From assembly GCA_947854175.1 (NCBI GenBank), contig CANTYJ010000080.1, positions 1-64,000 on the forward strand: 64,000 bases of DNA. The letters are read 5' to 3'. The notes beneath the pieces were generated by a model that was given only the letters and a program-made list of their open reading frames with translations, did not search any database and had not been told where the DNA came from. The DNA comes from an uncultured Turicimonas sp. (GTDB lineage Bacteria; Pseudomonadota; Gammaproteobacteria; Burkholderiales; Burkholderiaceae_F). Shown one piece after another: positions 22,516 through 30,352 of this stretch (within the stretch, counting starts at the first letter, position 1; each line of letters starts with the position of its first letter). The position numbers were made by a program, and so were the translations under genes.

Positions 22516-22752
22516 TCAGGCGGATTCACCATCTGATTCCGGGTTCGTCGTTTGAACCAGTTTGAGATTATTCTGAAGGTGCTGCATGGAAAATTCTGCG
22601 GAATTGACAAGGCGAACCTGGTCACCTTCGACGATAAACGTTACGCTTTCATGATGTCCGCTTTTAACACCAAGAACGTCAAGAATATATTTAGGAATCG
22701 TCACTTGACCATTAACCCATACTAGAGATGTAGCGGCAAAAGAGTTAGACAT
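22516..22752 (-). CDS. AbrB/SpoVT-type DNA-binding regulator, orphan
   Basis: A 78-residue protein whose first half matches the swapped-hairpin AbrB fold: WVNGQVTIPKYILDVLGV is the typical start of this DNA-binding domain, followed by DQVRLVN. Such proteins are usually antitoxins or transition-state regulators. No toxin gene lies beside it, so it is an orphan here. The ATG has a strong AAGGAGGG ribosome site 4 nt upstream, so it is probably well translated. A 16-bp palindrome lies about 110 bp upstream and could be an operator. Function beyond DNA binding is not known. Confidence 0.75.
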   Translation of the reverse strand: MSNSFAATSLVWVNGQVTIPKYILDVLGVKSGHHESVTFIVEGDQVRLVNSAEFSMQHLQNNLKLVQTTNPESDGESA

Positions 22753-22862
22753 AATGCCCTCCTTGATTTTGTTTACTACCTAGAATCTCAAGAAAAACTC
22801 AAAACCGACGTGAAATAACTTATTTCGGAATTTGATGAAATCTCTTTTTCATAAGGATATTT

Positions 22863-22878
22863 TAAGGGAATTCCCTTA
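22863..22878. promoter_or_regulatory. 16-bp perfect palindrome, possible operator
   Basis: TAAGGGAATTCCCTTA is its own reverse complement. It sits in the 199-bp gap between the dinB stop and the AbrB-like gene, upstream of the latter. A regulator dimer could bind here. It has no T-run, so it is not a terminator. Confidence 0.35.
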
Positions 22879-22951
22879 TCTAAATTTCATAAACAACCAT
22901 ATTGAGGATTGATTTTTTTAATTGAACGCGAGGAAACCCTTTGTGTTTTTT

Positions 22952-24085
22952 CTAGAACTCGACAAATGGCAGTAACAATTCTTCTTCGTTAATAGTGAGA
23001 GGAGAGCCAACACTGACGCCGATAAGCCGGATCTTTTTTCCTTTGAGATCAACATGTTTTATCAACTCAATAGATTTTTTATAAATCTCTTCGGCTTCTT
23101 TTAAAGGATGATCGAACGTATGAGATCTGGTGCAGGTTTTAAAGTCTTGGAACCTTATTTTTAAGGTTAATGAAAAACCAATGAAGTTTTTTCTTTTCAG
23201 TCGTTCCACAAGTTTGTTTATGACCATGACTAAAGAATTTTTTAAGTCATGATAGTTGGTTAAATCATTGGAGAATGTGCATTCTGCGCTGATTTGTTTA
23301 CGTACACGATTAGTATTTACGACTCTGTTATCAATGCCTCTGGAATAGTTGTAATAACTCATTCCGGCTTTTCCAAAATTATCAACCAGAAACTTAAGAG
23401 GTTTTTCACGTAGATCTTTACCAGTATGGATTTCCAGCCGATGCATTTTTTGTTGGGTGACCGGACCTACACCCCAAATTTCTTTAACAGGTAACTTATC
23501 AATAAATGCCTGTGCTCTTGCAGGATGAATGACATACAAACCGTTTGGTTTTTTCCAGTCACTGGCTATTTTTGCTAAGAATTTGTTATACGAAACGCCG
23601 GCCGAAGCAACCAGACCAACCTCTTTTAAGATATCCGCTTTGATGCTACGTGCACACTCTACTCCGAACTGAAATCCTTTGAAGTTTTCAGTAACGTCTA
23701 AAAATGCTTCATCGATGGAAAGCGGTTCAATGAGATCGGTATAACGGCGAAAAATTTGATTGATTTGCTCAGATGCTTCGCGGTAAGCGTCCATTCTTCC
23801 CTTCACAAAAATGATTTGTGGACAGAGCTTCAAAGCACAAGAAGAAGGTTGTGCAGAGTGAACACCGAATTTTCTTGCTTCGTAACTGCATGAAGCAACA
23901 ACACCGCGTGCGCTATTTAATCCTACAGCGATTGGTAGCCCTACTAATTTTGGATTGTCTCTTTGCTCGACAGAAGCAAAGAAAGCATCTAAATCGACAT
24001 GCAGAATCTTTCTGAATTGCTTCCAAACTTCAGAGTAGGGATCAATCTTTCCGGCATAAGTAACGGATGGTACAACTTCAGACAT
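22952..24085 (-). CDS. dinB: DNA polymerase IV (Y family)
   Basis: Translesion DNA polymerase. The palm motifs HVDLDAFFASVEQRDNP and SIDEAFLD carry the catalytic acidic residues, and the thumb and little-finger regions follow, for 377 residues in total. About 25 residues precede the usual family N-terminus, and no internal Met offers a shorter start. The start codon is only 17 nt from the last CRISPR repeat, and no good Shine-Dalgarno lies between; the nearest GAGG is the repeat end itself. No LexA box is visible upstream. Transcription may therefore come through the CRISPR array. Confidence 0.93.
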   Translation of the reverse strand: MSEVVPSVTYAGKIDPYSEVWKQFRKILHVDLDAFFASVEQRDNPKLVGLPIAVGLNSARGVVASCSYEARKFGVHSAQPSSCALKLCPQIIFVKGRMDAYREASEQINQIFRRYTDLIEPLSIDEAFLDVTENFKGFQFGVECARSIKADILKEVGLVASAGVSYNKFLAKIASDWKKPNGLYVIHPARAQAFIDKLPVKEIWGVGPVTQQKMHRLEIHTGKDLREKPLKFLVDNFGKAGMSYYNYSRGIDNRVVNTNRVRKQISAECTFSNDLTNYHDLKNSLVMVINKLVERLKRKNFIGFSLTLKIRFQDFKTCTRSHTFDHPLKEAEEIYKKSIELIKHVDLKGKKIRLIGVSVGSPLTINEEELLLPFVEF

Positions 24086-24102
24086 CAGCGGTAATTAACG
24101 TT

Positions 24103-24564
24103 CCTCTAACCCCACATCAATTCTGGGCGCACGGTTCTTGGTCGATCCTCTAACCCCACATCAATTCTGGGTCATATTCGGGCAGACCGAACCTCTAACC
24201 CCACATCAATTCTGGGCGGAATCATGGAATCTGAGCCTCTAACCCCACATCAATTCTGGGTTCCTAACAGTCGGGCATCCTCTAACCCCACATCAATTCT
24301 GGGAAATGCCAGAATCTCTGACCTCTAACCCCACATCAATTCTGGGATCATCTATGCATTCCCTGCCTCTAACCCCACATCAATTCTGGGTCCAATCAAA
24401 ACTGCCAAACCTCTAACCCCACATCAATTCTGGGCTGCCCGAGAGAGCGGAACCTCTAACCCCACATCAATTCTGGGGGTATCTGCCCAGCTCGTCCTCT
24501 AACCCCACATCAATTCTGGGGAAAAGTTAAAGTCCGTAACCTCTAACCCCACATCAATTCTGGG
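24103..24564 (-). CRISPR. Type V-C CRISPR array: 11 identical 25-bp repeats, 10 short spacers
   Basis: Eleven perfect copies of a 25-bp repeat begin with CCTCTAACCCC and end with CAATTCTGGG on the + strand. First copy 24103-24127, last 24540-24564. Spacers in order are 19, 20, 19, 18, 18, 19, 19, 18, 18 and 19 nt, giving a period of only 43-45 bp. Each repeat can form a CCCA/TGGG stem with a 9-nt loop. No repeat is degenerate, so polarity cannot be read from repeat decay. The leader is placed on the right because the left flank is only 17 nt from dinB, while 182 nt of AT-rich DNA with a promoter-like element lies on the right. Short repeats and spacers are the known hallmark of type V-C/V-D systems. 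Confidence 0.95.
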
Positions 24565-24593
24565 AGAATAGCATATAACTATCTGAAAAACAA
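24565..24593 (-). promoter_or_regulatory. Putative extended -10 promoter abutting the CRISPR array
   Basis: On the minus strand TTGTTT is followed after 17 nt by TATTCT, preceded by TGC, which gives an extended -10 element. The -10 hexamer touches the first base of the leader-side repeat. Transcription would then start inside that repeat and run through the array toward dinB. The -35 match is weak, so this is tentative. Confidence 0.4.
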
Positions 24594-24746
24594 GATTTAC
24601 CCTTTAAAATGAATCTAAATAACCTCCATGAAAACTCAGTAGTTTCTCAGTAGGTTTTAGTTTTGGACATGATATAAAAGACCCTTTCACCGAGATTTGT
24701 TACTAAACGATTTTTGAATTTTTTAAATAAATCTTTTGCCGAGAAG
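24594..24746 (-). other. AT-rich leader region between cas12c and the array
   Basis: This stretch is very AT-rich and has no ORF. It is the only space beside the array large enough for a leader. No clear terminator follows cas12c, so cas12c transcripts could also enter the array. Confidence 0.5.
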
Positions 24747-27700
24747 CTAGTTTTTTTCTTTTTTCTTCAATTCTCCAAGAAATCTTCTTCCAATATTTAT
24801 AGCTGCATTCAAATCAGCATGGACTTCTCGATTATGCATAGAACAATCCTTAAATACGCAAAAATACCGACTTTGACTTGTATCTTTTGATTGAAGACTC
24901 CGAGGAGGGCGTCTCAAGTTCATCGCAATTGCTTTCTTCAAAGAACGTAAGGATATTGTCTGCTTTGGAATCGGTTGAATCCATGGAGCTCTTTCATTTC
25001 TACGCCTGGCTTCTTTTTGTGCTTCTGCAGAAGGTCTTTGATAAAGCTGTAATACTGATCCCATTAAATTTACGCAACCTTGGTCGTTTACTTCAAACGA
25101 AGTGATTTTGGCATCTTCTGCTTTTCTCAAAAGTTCATAGGCATTCCGGTTACATGTAGTACAGATTTTGCTTGTCCATTTCGCATTAACTGCAGCTCCC
25201 GGGAATATTTTTGCATCTCTAAAGAATCTTTGATCTATTGAGTAGATTTCCCCTTTTTTCTTTCCTTTTGCAAATTCTTCTGAGACTTCCTCAAGAAGAT
25301 TAGGCACCATCCATGAATTTGCACCATACCACCAGGATGTTCGTTCTGAGTTATGTGCGCCTATCATATCTGCAAGGAATCGGGCATTAACCATTTTATA
25401 GGCTGCACTAAGTTGCTTAGAACCACTAGCAAGATTTGAAACCTGGCGTTCAAGAACAGGAAAGGCCGAGAATTTTTTCATTAATCCTGCGATAGCTCCA
25501 CAAACGTCGCCCGCAACATTTTCTCTCAAAGAAAACATTGTAGAGTCGAACTGTTGATTGAATTTCTGTATTCCTTGGCCTCTATTCCGGTACTTTTTGA
25601 CTCCTCTAATTAGGCTCCTGATTGAAGGAATCGGGATAGTACCTGTTTTTATAGGCTTAGCTTCCGGATTACCTGCATCAGATAAGTTAAAGACAGCAAA
25701 ACCCAGGCCGGCTTCTCCCTGATCAATTCCTATAATTCTTGTAAAGGGAAAACCATCTTGCTTGGTATCTGCTGGTGAGGTCATAGGGAGAGCGATAGAC
25801 AAAGTCAGTCCTTGCCCTTCGAGGTAGATCTCATCCTTTTCATTTTTTTGATTAACCTCATGATCAACTAGTAAGGTTGCATCACCAATTGTTTCTTCCG
25901 GGTCTATGAGCAATCGGTCTAGTCTGCTTTTCATTGAGGAGGGGCCGATTAAACGGGCAATTGCGTTGGAAGGAAGTGTTTCAAAGGTCAATTTACCTTT
26001 ATCACTTCGAATCACATTAACAATTTCATGTTTATCAGACTGTTCGGATTTTGAAGATTTTACAGGTAATGCGTAACACCAATCGTGAGGGAGCTCTCTG
26101 AGAAGCATACGAAGGAAATTCGGTAATCCAGATTTGGAGTCAATTTTATTTTTCAAAAGAACGTTTTCAAAAGTCTTTTTTGAATCTATGAGAGTTGTGC
26201 TATCAGGTTGAAATGCTAATACCCCAGAATCGCGAATCTGTTGCCAGTATTTATTTTTAAAATAGCGACAAGGAATTTTCCAAGTATTCTTTTTTGGTCG
26301 GTAATGTATTGCACAATTACCTATCCACACAAACTTAGTCCGCAGAAAAAATCTATCTCTCCGTAATCTTATACCTGCACCATTGAGCTGGGTTGTATAA
26401 GTGTTGAAGACTTTACCAAGAATATTAGCTCCAACATAGTCATGTTTTAGTTGAAGTCGAAGGTCTTCAGAGACTGTCTCTCCGTCCCAACCTTCAGGAA
26501 ACCGCGGTAAAGCAAGCTCCGAAGGTATCGGAAATGTGATTGAAGAGAGCATAAAGCCATGGATAATTCCCCACAATAAATCAGCCGTTTGAGTTTCGAA
26601 AGAGTTTTCCTTAAATTTTTTGCTGAGGCTTTCAGACAAATTGAGGATTTCATTTATGGTTGTAGACGGATTATTAATAATCTGCTTGTTTAAAAGATAA
26701 GGAGCATGGCGTTTTGCTGCCATGGGGTGCACAAAAATTTGTCCCTTTTGGTTATGAAAATACTTATTTGCATCCTTAGAATTAACAAATATTTTTTTCC
26801 TCAGAAACCAGTTTCTAATCTCAATAGCCGCTTCATCATTATGGGTTTGTGCGAGTCTTGCTATTTTTTGTAATATGCAACGGATGGCTAATTCGGGAAG
26901 AGGAGTTGAGATGGTTGCTTCACCTTCTTTTTGCTCCTTATTTTGGTATTTGGAAAATTTAGTGATTAATGGTGCCAACGGATCAAAGTTGCTGCCTCGT
27001 TTTTGTATGTAGGCTTCAATGTCCTGATAATGTTTTTCCCGATTATCGCGTAATACTTTAGAAAGAGATAGGGCTTTTTCTAGCTCAATACGAGGCTTGG
27101 GAACTCCCCCGGACATTTTGTTAAGTTTAGGTAGATCTTTTAATTCCTTCCAAGTAAGAAGTTCCGATTCTGCCTGTTCTTTAAATTTTTTCCAGAAAGA
27201 ATCTTCTCCTTTTAGTCCCATCTCAATTGAATTCTCTATCTGATGTTTTATCGAGTTGAGACGGTTAACGATTTCTGAAAAGTTTCGAACATTGGTAACA
27301 TCACGTTCAATCGAATTTAGTGAACTTCCTCTTAGATTATCTAAGGACTCTTTTACTTGCGGATAAAGCTCGTTATAAAGAAATACGGCCTCAGAAGTTT
27401 CATCTTTTTTGCAGTCAGATATATCATATAGACTAATGACGGAGTCGTCTTTAGATATTGCTTCAAACTTAGGAACCTCCAAATGCTTCGGTAATTTAGT
27501 TAAAAGCTCATCTAATTCCTGCAGTCGTTTCACGTAATTGGTAATCCAACTGTTGATATGCCCACCAAAAGATGTTCTGAATTCATGGTATCCGATAGCC
27601 TTATCTTTGTTGAATAAAACGTCTTGTTCAGTAATTTGTTCAGCAAGACCTTTAACTCTTTCGACACACCACTGTGCATCCTCAGGTGCATCAAAAAGAG

Positions 27701-28652
27701 ACATTAACTCTTCAATAGAACTATGTTTGAAAAGAAGAAGGCCTTTGTTGAAAAGCCAACTGAGTCCGGCGGCTTTTTGTCCTGTCGTTAAATGATCCTT
27801 AACAAAATTTTCTTCATCAACCGAGCCATCCCTTTCGGGATAAGCCAAGATAGTTGCCACCGCTAAGTATGGTAACCATTCTTCCTGGATTTCCTTAGTA
27901 CGAACAGCCGACGGATCAAAAACAATTGAAGCCTTTTTTATTTCAGCATCCGGCTCTTTCAAAACTGGTAATTGATATGAGAATCCAAGAGATTTCAACT
28001 CGTTATTTATAATATTGACCGAGCTTTTTTTATCAGTGTTAATTTTGTTCCAACTTCCGAGTTGGAGAAATTCATTTGAAACGTTTGTGAAAAAACGGTT
28101 GATATTCTCTTCATTTGCTCCCTTTGGGAGAGAAGGGCATAAATCCTTTTGTAATTCTTTTTCGATATTTTCGGCTGTAAAGCTTGTATCTTTTCCTCCT
28201 CTGGCTCGCGGTGTCGTAGCAAGTCGTTTCAAAAGAGAGGACGGATTAAGTTTTGGTAAATCTACTCCAAAAATTTGCACAGCTTCTTTTTGAAAATCTT
28301 CAGACCGTAACAGCCTTTGATCTTTGAATAGTTGTGCTTCAGTTGACGTTCCAAAAATTCTAAATCCTGACAAAATCAAAGAAAATAGAAAATTTGATAA
28401 TGAACCTGCCGAAGTACCTTCAACAGTATCGTAAAGACTTTCAAATCTTTTGAAATCGCACCATGCATCTATTTTCTCATTCGCCGGTAGCTCAAGTTTA
28501 AATTTCATTGTAAGAGGACCGGGTTTTGCTGGTGTAGAGGCATATGCTGCAATCTTTTTCCGATAGTTTCTTAATTCTTGTCCTGATGGAAGATCGCGTA
28601 AAGGCATACTATGAGCGGTTGAATGCAAAAGATTTTGGAATGGTTTTGTCAT
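24747..28652 (-). CDS. cas12c: Cas12c-like type V-C CRISPR effector
   Basis: RNA-guided effector of about 1,301 residues. The C-terminal third holds a split RuvC domain: RuvC-I IIGIDQGEAG with Asp near 977, RuvC-II FPVLERQVSN with Glu near 1068, and RuvC-III HADLNAAINIG with Asp near 1280. A zinc-finger pair (CTTC near 1163 and CVFKDC near 1268) lies between II and III, as in TnpB-derived nucleases. The N-terminal two thirds resemble no other family I can name. The size, the Cas1-only partner and the very short repeat and spacer units support subtype V-C. Published Cas12c proteins process pre-crRNA and bind DNA with little or no cleavage; whether that holds here is unknown. The ATG at 28652 is preferred to a TTG at 28673; neither has a strong ribosome site. 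Confidence 0.88.
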   Translation of the reverse strand: MTKPFQNLLHSTAHSMPLRDLPSGQELRNYRKKIAAYASTPAKPGPLTMKFKLELPANEKIDAWCDFKRFESLYDTVEGTSAGSLSNFLFSLILSGFRIFGTSTEAQLFKDQRLLRSEDFQKEAVQIFGVDLPKLNPSSLLKRLATTPRARGGKDTSFTAENIEKELQKDLCPSLPKGANEENINRFFTNVSNEFLQLGSWNKINTDKKSSVNIINNELKSLGFSYQLPVLKEPDAEIKKASIVFDPSAVRTKEIQEEWLPYLAVATILAYPERDGSVDEENFVKDHLTTGQKAAGLSWLFNKGLLLFKHSSIEELMSLFDAPEDAQWCVERVKGLAEQITEQDVLFNKDKAIGYHEFRTSFGGHINSWITNYVKRLQELDELLTKLPKHLEVPKFEAISKDDSVISLYDISDCKKDETSEAVFLYNELYPQVKESLDNLRGSSLNSIERDVTNVRNFSEIVNRLNSIKHQIENSIEMGLKGEDSFWKKFKEQAESELLTWKELKDLPKLNKMSGGVPKPRIELEKALSLSKVLRDNREKHYQDIEAYIQKRGSNFDPLAPLITKFSKYQNKEQKEGEATISTPLPELAIRCILQKIARLAQTHNDEAAIEIRNWFLRKKIFVNSKDANKYFHNQKGQIFVHPMAAKRHAPYLLNKQIINNPSTTINEILNLSESLSKKFKENSFETQTADLLWGIIHGFMLSSITFPIPSELALPRFPEGWDGETVSEDLRLQLKHDYVGANILGKVFNTYTTQLNGAGIRLRRDRFFLRTKFVWIGNCAIHYRPKKNTWKIPCRYFKNKYWQQIRDSGVLAFQPDSTTLIDSKKTFENVLLKNKIDSKSGLPNFLRMLLRELPHDWCYALPVKSSKSEQSDKHEIVNVIRSDKGKLTFETLPSNAIARLIGPSSMKSRLDRLLIDPEETIGDATLLVDHEVNQKNEKDEIYLEGQGLTLSIALPMTSPADTKQDGFPFTRIIGIDQGEAGLGFAVFNLSDAGNPEAKPIKTGTIPIPSIRSLIRGVKKYRNRGQGIQKFNQQFDSTMFSLRENVAGDVCGAIAGLMKKFSAFPVLERQVSNLASGSKQLSAAYKMVNARFLADMIGAHNSERTSWWYGANSWMVPNLLEEVSEEFAKGKKKGEIYSIDQRFFRDAKIFPGAAVNAKWTSKICTTCNRNAYELLRKAEDAKITSFEVNDQGCVNLMGSVLQLYQRPSAEAQKEARRRNERAPWIQPIPKQTISLRSLKKAIAMNLRRPPRSLQSKDTSQSRYFCVFKDCSMHNREVHADLNAAINIGRRFLGELKKKEKN

Positions 28653-28673
28653 GAGAGTTTTTATAAGAACCAA

Positions 28674-28942
28674 ATTAGATCAATTTGTTAAGATTAACAC
28701 GACTTTGATATGTTCTCATGTAAAAATTGAGCTCTGACTCCCGTTTTTTCTTTTTTAATTTACATTGGGTCTTTCAGGTTCAATTTTTTCTGGCTATTTT
28801 TCTCTCAACCTCAAAAATGGACATAAATGCCCAACATCCTCTTATAAACAAGTATCGATTCCTACAAACAGTTGTGAAGTTTCGGAAGGTCTTCCCATAA
28901 GTGAGAATAAAAATTTTTACCTAAAGCACAAATTCATGTATT
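28674..28942. other. AT-rich intergenic DNA upstream of cas12c
   Basis: No ORF with good context is present here. It should carry the cas12c promoter and leader. TTGATC and TTAACA hexamers lie near 28681-28700 on the minus strand, but without a convincing -10 element. The right end passes into the GC-rich block that is treated separately as a candidate RNA. Confidence 0.4.
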
Positions 28943-29036
28943 ATTAGTTGCAATCCCCTTGCAGATTTTTGGATGCTTCTTCGTGAAACCTCCGTACCTC
29001 GATCTGGAAGGCGCCGCGGAGCCCGGTGCACATCAA
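28943..29036 (-). ncRNA. Candidate scoutRNA/tracr-like RNA between cas1 and cas12c
   Basis: This block is clearly more GC-rich than its flanks. On the minus strand it starts at the cas1 stop codon. It could fold with an outer stem GATGT (29034-29030) with GCATC (28976-28972), an inner stem CTCCG (29021-29017) with CGGAG (28994-28990), and a separate hairpin TGCAA-loop-TTGCA (28963-28949). Two short complementarities to the repeat exist. TTGATGTG (29036-29029) could pair with a repeat transcribed from the + strand. CTAAT (28947-28943) could pair with GTTAG of a repeat transcribed from the - strand. Type V-C and V-D systems are known to use a scoutRNA with only a few pairing bases. Exact ends are guesses. 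Confidence 0.35.
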
Positions 29037-30136
29037 ATGGCTCCTTTCCTTTTACCTGCATGAGTTTCACCCGGAAGTTTGTAGCCTGTCTTGATGGGGC
29101 GGCCTCCCTTCTTTTCTCCTTCCACCGGAATGACTAATCGTAGACTTTCATTTAAAAGATACGCTCTAAGAGCTAACACTATCCCGTGTAATAAATTCTT
29201 TCGTCTGACATATTGTCTGGTTGCTGGCACATAAACAGTTTCGTCTAGCTTTTCTTTCATAATTGCTAAAGTTGCTGCTACCAATCTTTTCTCATTCATG
29301 GTGTCTTCTTTCTGCTTCAGCCAGGCTTGAGATGCAGCTTCTTCAATAATGTATCGATATGGTTCCATTAAGTCATAAACCAAAGATGGATAAGAAGCCG
29401 GTTCATGTAAATAACCATGCTGAGGAGAAAATTTATGAAAAAGAATCCATCTCAAAAGGATTCCATATAAAAATTTACTTCCGGCATCAAGAGCAGTTGT
29501 TATTGGAGATTCTGCACGGCGTGTTTCTTCTTCCAGACCAAGTTGCTCGAACCAGGCTTGCCAATACCTAAAAGACTCGCAGGCTTCAAGTTGACGAACT
29601 TCTTTTACAGAATTATAGGAAGCAAGAGTGCGGTACGTTGAACGGCTAATAGCTATGTGGGATTGAAATTTGTCAAAACGATGGCGTATTAGAGTTTTTG
29701 CAACATATGCTTTTTTCTGGGAATGTTCTCTGACGAGAATTTGTCTCGTAAGAATGTCAACGTCATCAGATAAAGGAGCAGGATAAAAAATATAAGGCGA
29801 AGGAATATTCCGACGATGAATCATACAAGGAATTTTTTTGGAAGCTAAAGCATCAAGAAACTCCAAAGGTAGTTCACCGGTTGCACCATAAAACATAATA
29901 AAGTCAATTTTGTCGAGCTCGAGGATTAGGCTACCGCCGTTATATTCAATAATCCAAAATTTTGTCCGGTATTTTTTCTTGACACCTTGGAAATACGGGA
30001 GCCAAAGGCTAACCTTGCTATTTCTGGAGGTTGATTTCCAAGTCCATATAAAATCTTCATGTTGTGCCTCTTCAAGTGTTCTTGGAATCGTTTCCTCAGA
30101 CTTTTTTTGATTTGCATTAGGTGATGAGGGTTCCAT
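29033..30136 (-). CDS. cas1: Cas1 integrase, type V-C, without Cas2
   Basis: CRISPR adaptation integrase of 367 residues. Conserved active-site residues are visible in the family order: Glu184 in QLEACESFRYW, His244 in GYLHEPASYPS, and Asp255 and Glu258 in VYDLMEP. An N-terminal beta domain covers about residues 40-110 and the alpha-helical catalytic domain the rest; the C-terminus is basic. No cas2 or cas4 gene is found anywhere in the window. This matches the described V-C mini-integrase, in which Cas1 alone integrates 17-19 bp fragments. The ATG at 30136 with AAGAGA 9 nt upstream is preferred to a TTG at 30145. A good promoter lies 57-84 nt upstream. Confidence 0.93.
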   Translation of the reverse strand: MEPSSPNANQKKSEETIPRTLEEAQHEDFIWTWKSTSRNSKVSLWLPYFQGVKKKYRTKFWIIEYNGGSLILELDKIDFIMFYGATGELPLEFLDALASKKIPCMIHRRNIPSPYIFYPAPLSDDVDILTRQILVREHSQKKAYVAKTLIRHRFDKFQSHIAISRSTYRTLASYNSVKEVRQLEACESFRYWQAWFEQLGLEEETRRAESPITTALDAGSKFLYGILLRWILFHKFSPQHGYLHEPASYPSLVYDLMEPYRYIIEEAASQAWLKQKEDTMNEKRLVAATLAIMKEKLDETVYVPATRQYVRRKNLLHGIVLALRAYLLNESLRLVIPVEGEKKGGRPIKTGYKLPGETHAGKRKGAI

Positions 30137-30192
30137 CGGTGACAATCTCTTATGTGCTGATTTTAAAAGAGTAGAGAAAAGAAACTAACTTA

Positions 30193-30220
30193 ATTTTAAC
30201 TAGTTGCTTTTATCTTTCAA
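30193..30220 (-). promoter_or_regulatory. Sigma-70-like promoter of cas1
   Basis: On the minus strand TTGAAA (5 of 6 to consensus) is followed after 16 nt by TAAAAT (5 of 6). It is the likely start of the cas1-cas12c transcript. Confidence 0.5.
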
Positions 30221-30352
30221 CAAAAAAGATAAACATAGAGCTTATAGCCAGAAAAGTTTGAATATAGCGACGTATGTGAAAATATGATGGTGGCTTTTAT
30301 TTATTTCTTTGAGTAAAACTGAAGTTTTTCCGCTAAGGTCTCCTCTAGTAAC

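Noticed and set aside
28765-28947. 60-codon frame on the + strand in the cas1-cas12c gap
   Set aside because: It is opposite to the cas genes with no ribosome site. The translation is Ser/Asn/Lys-rich, as expected from AT-rich non-coding DNA.
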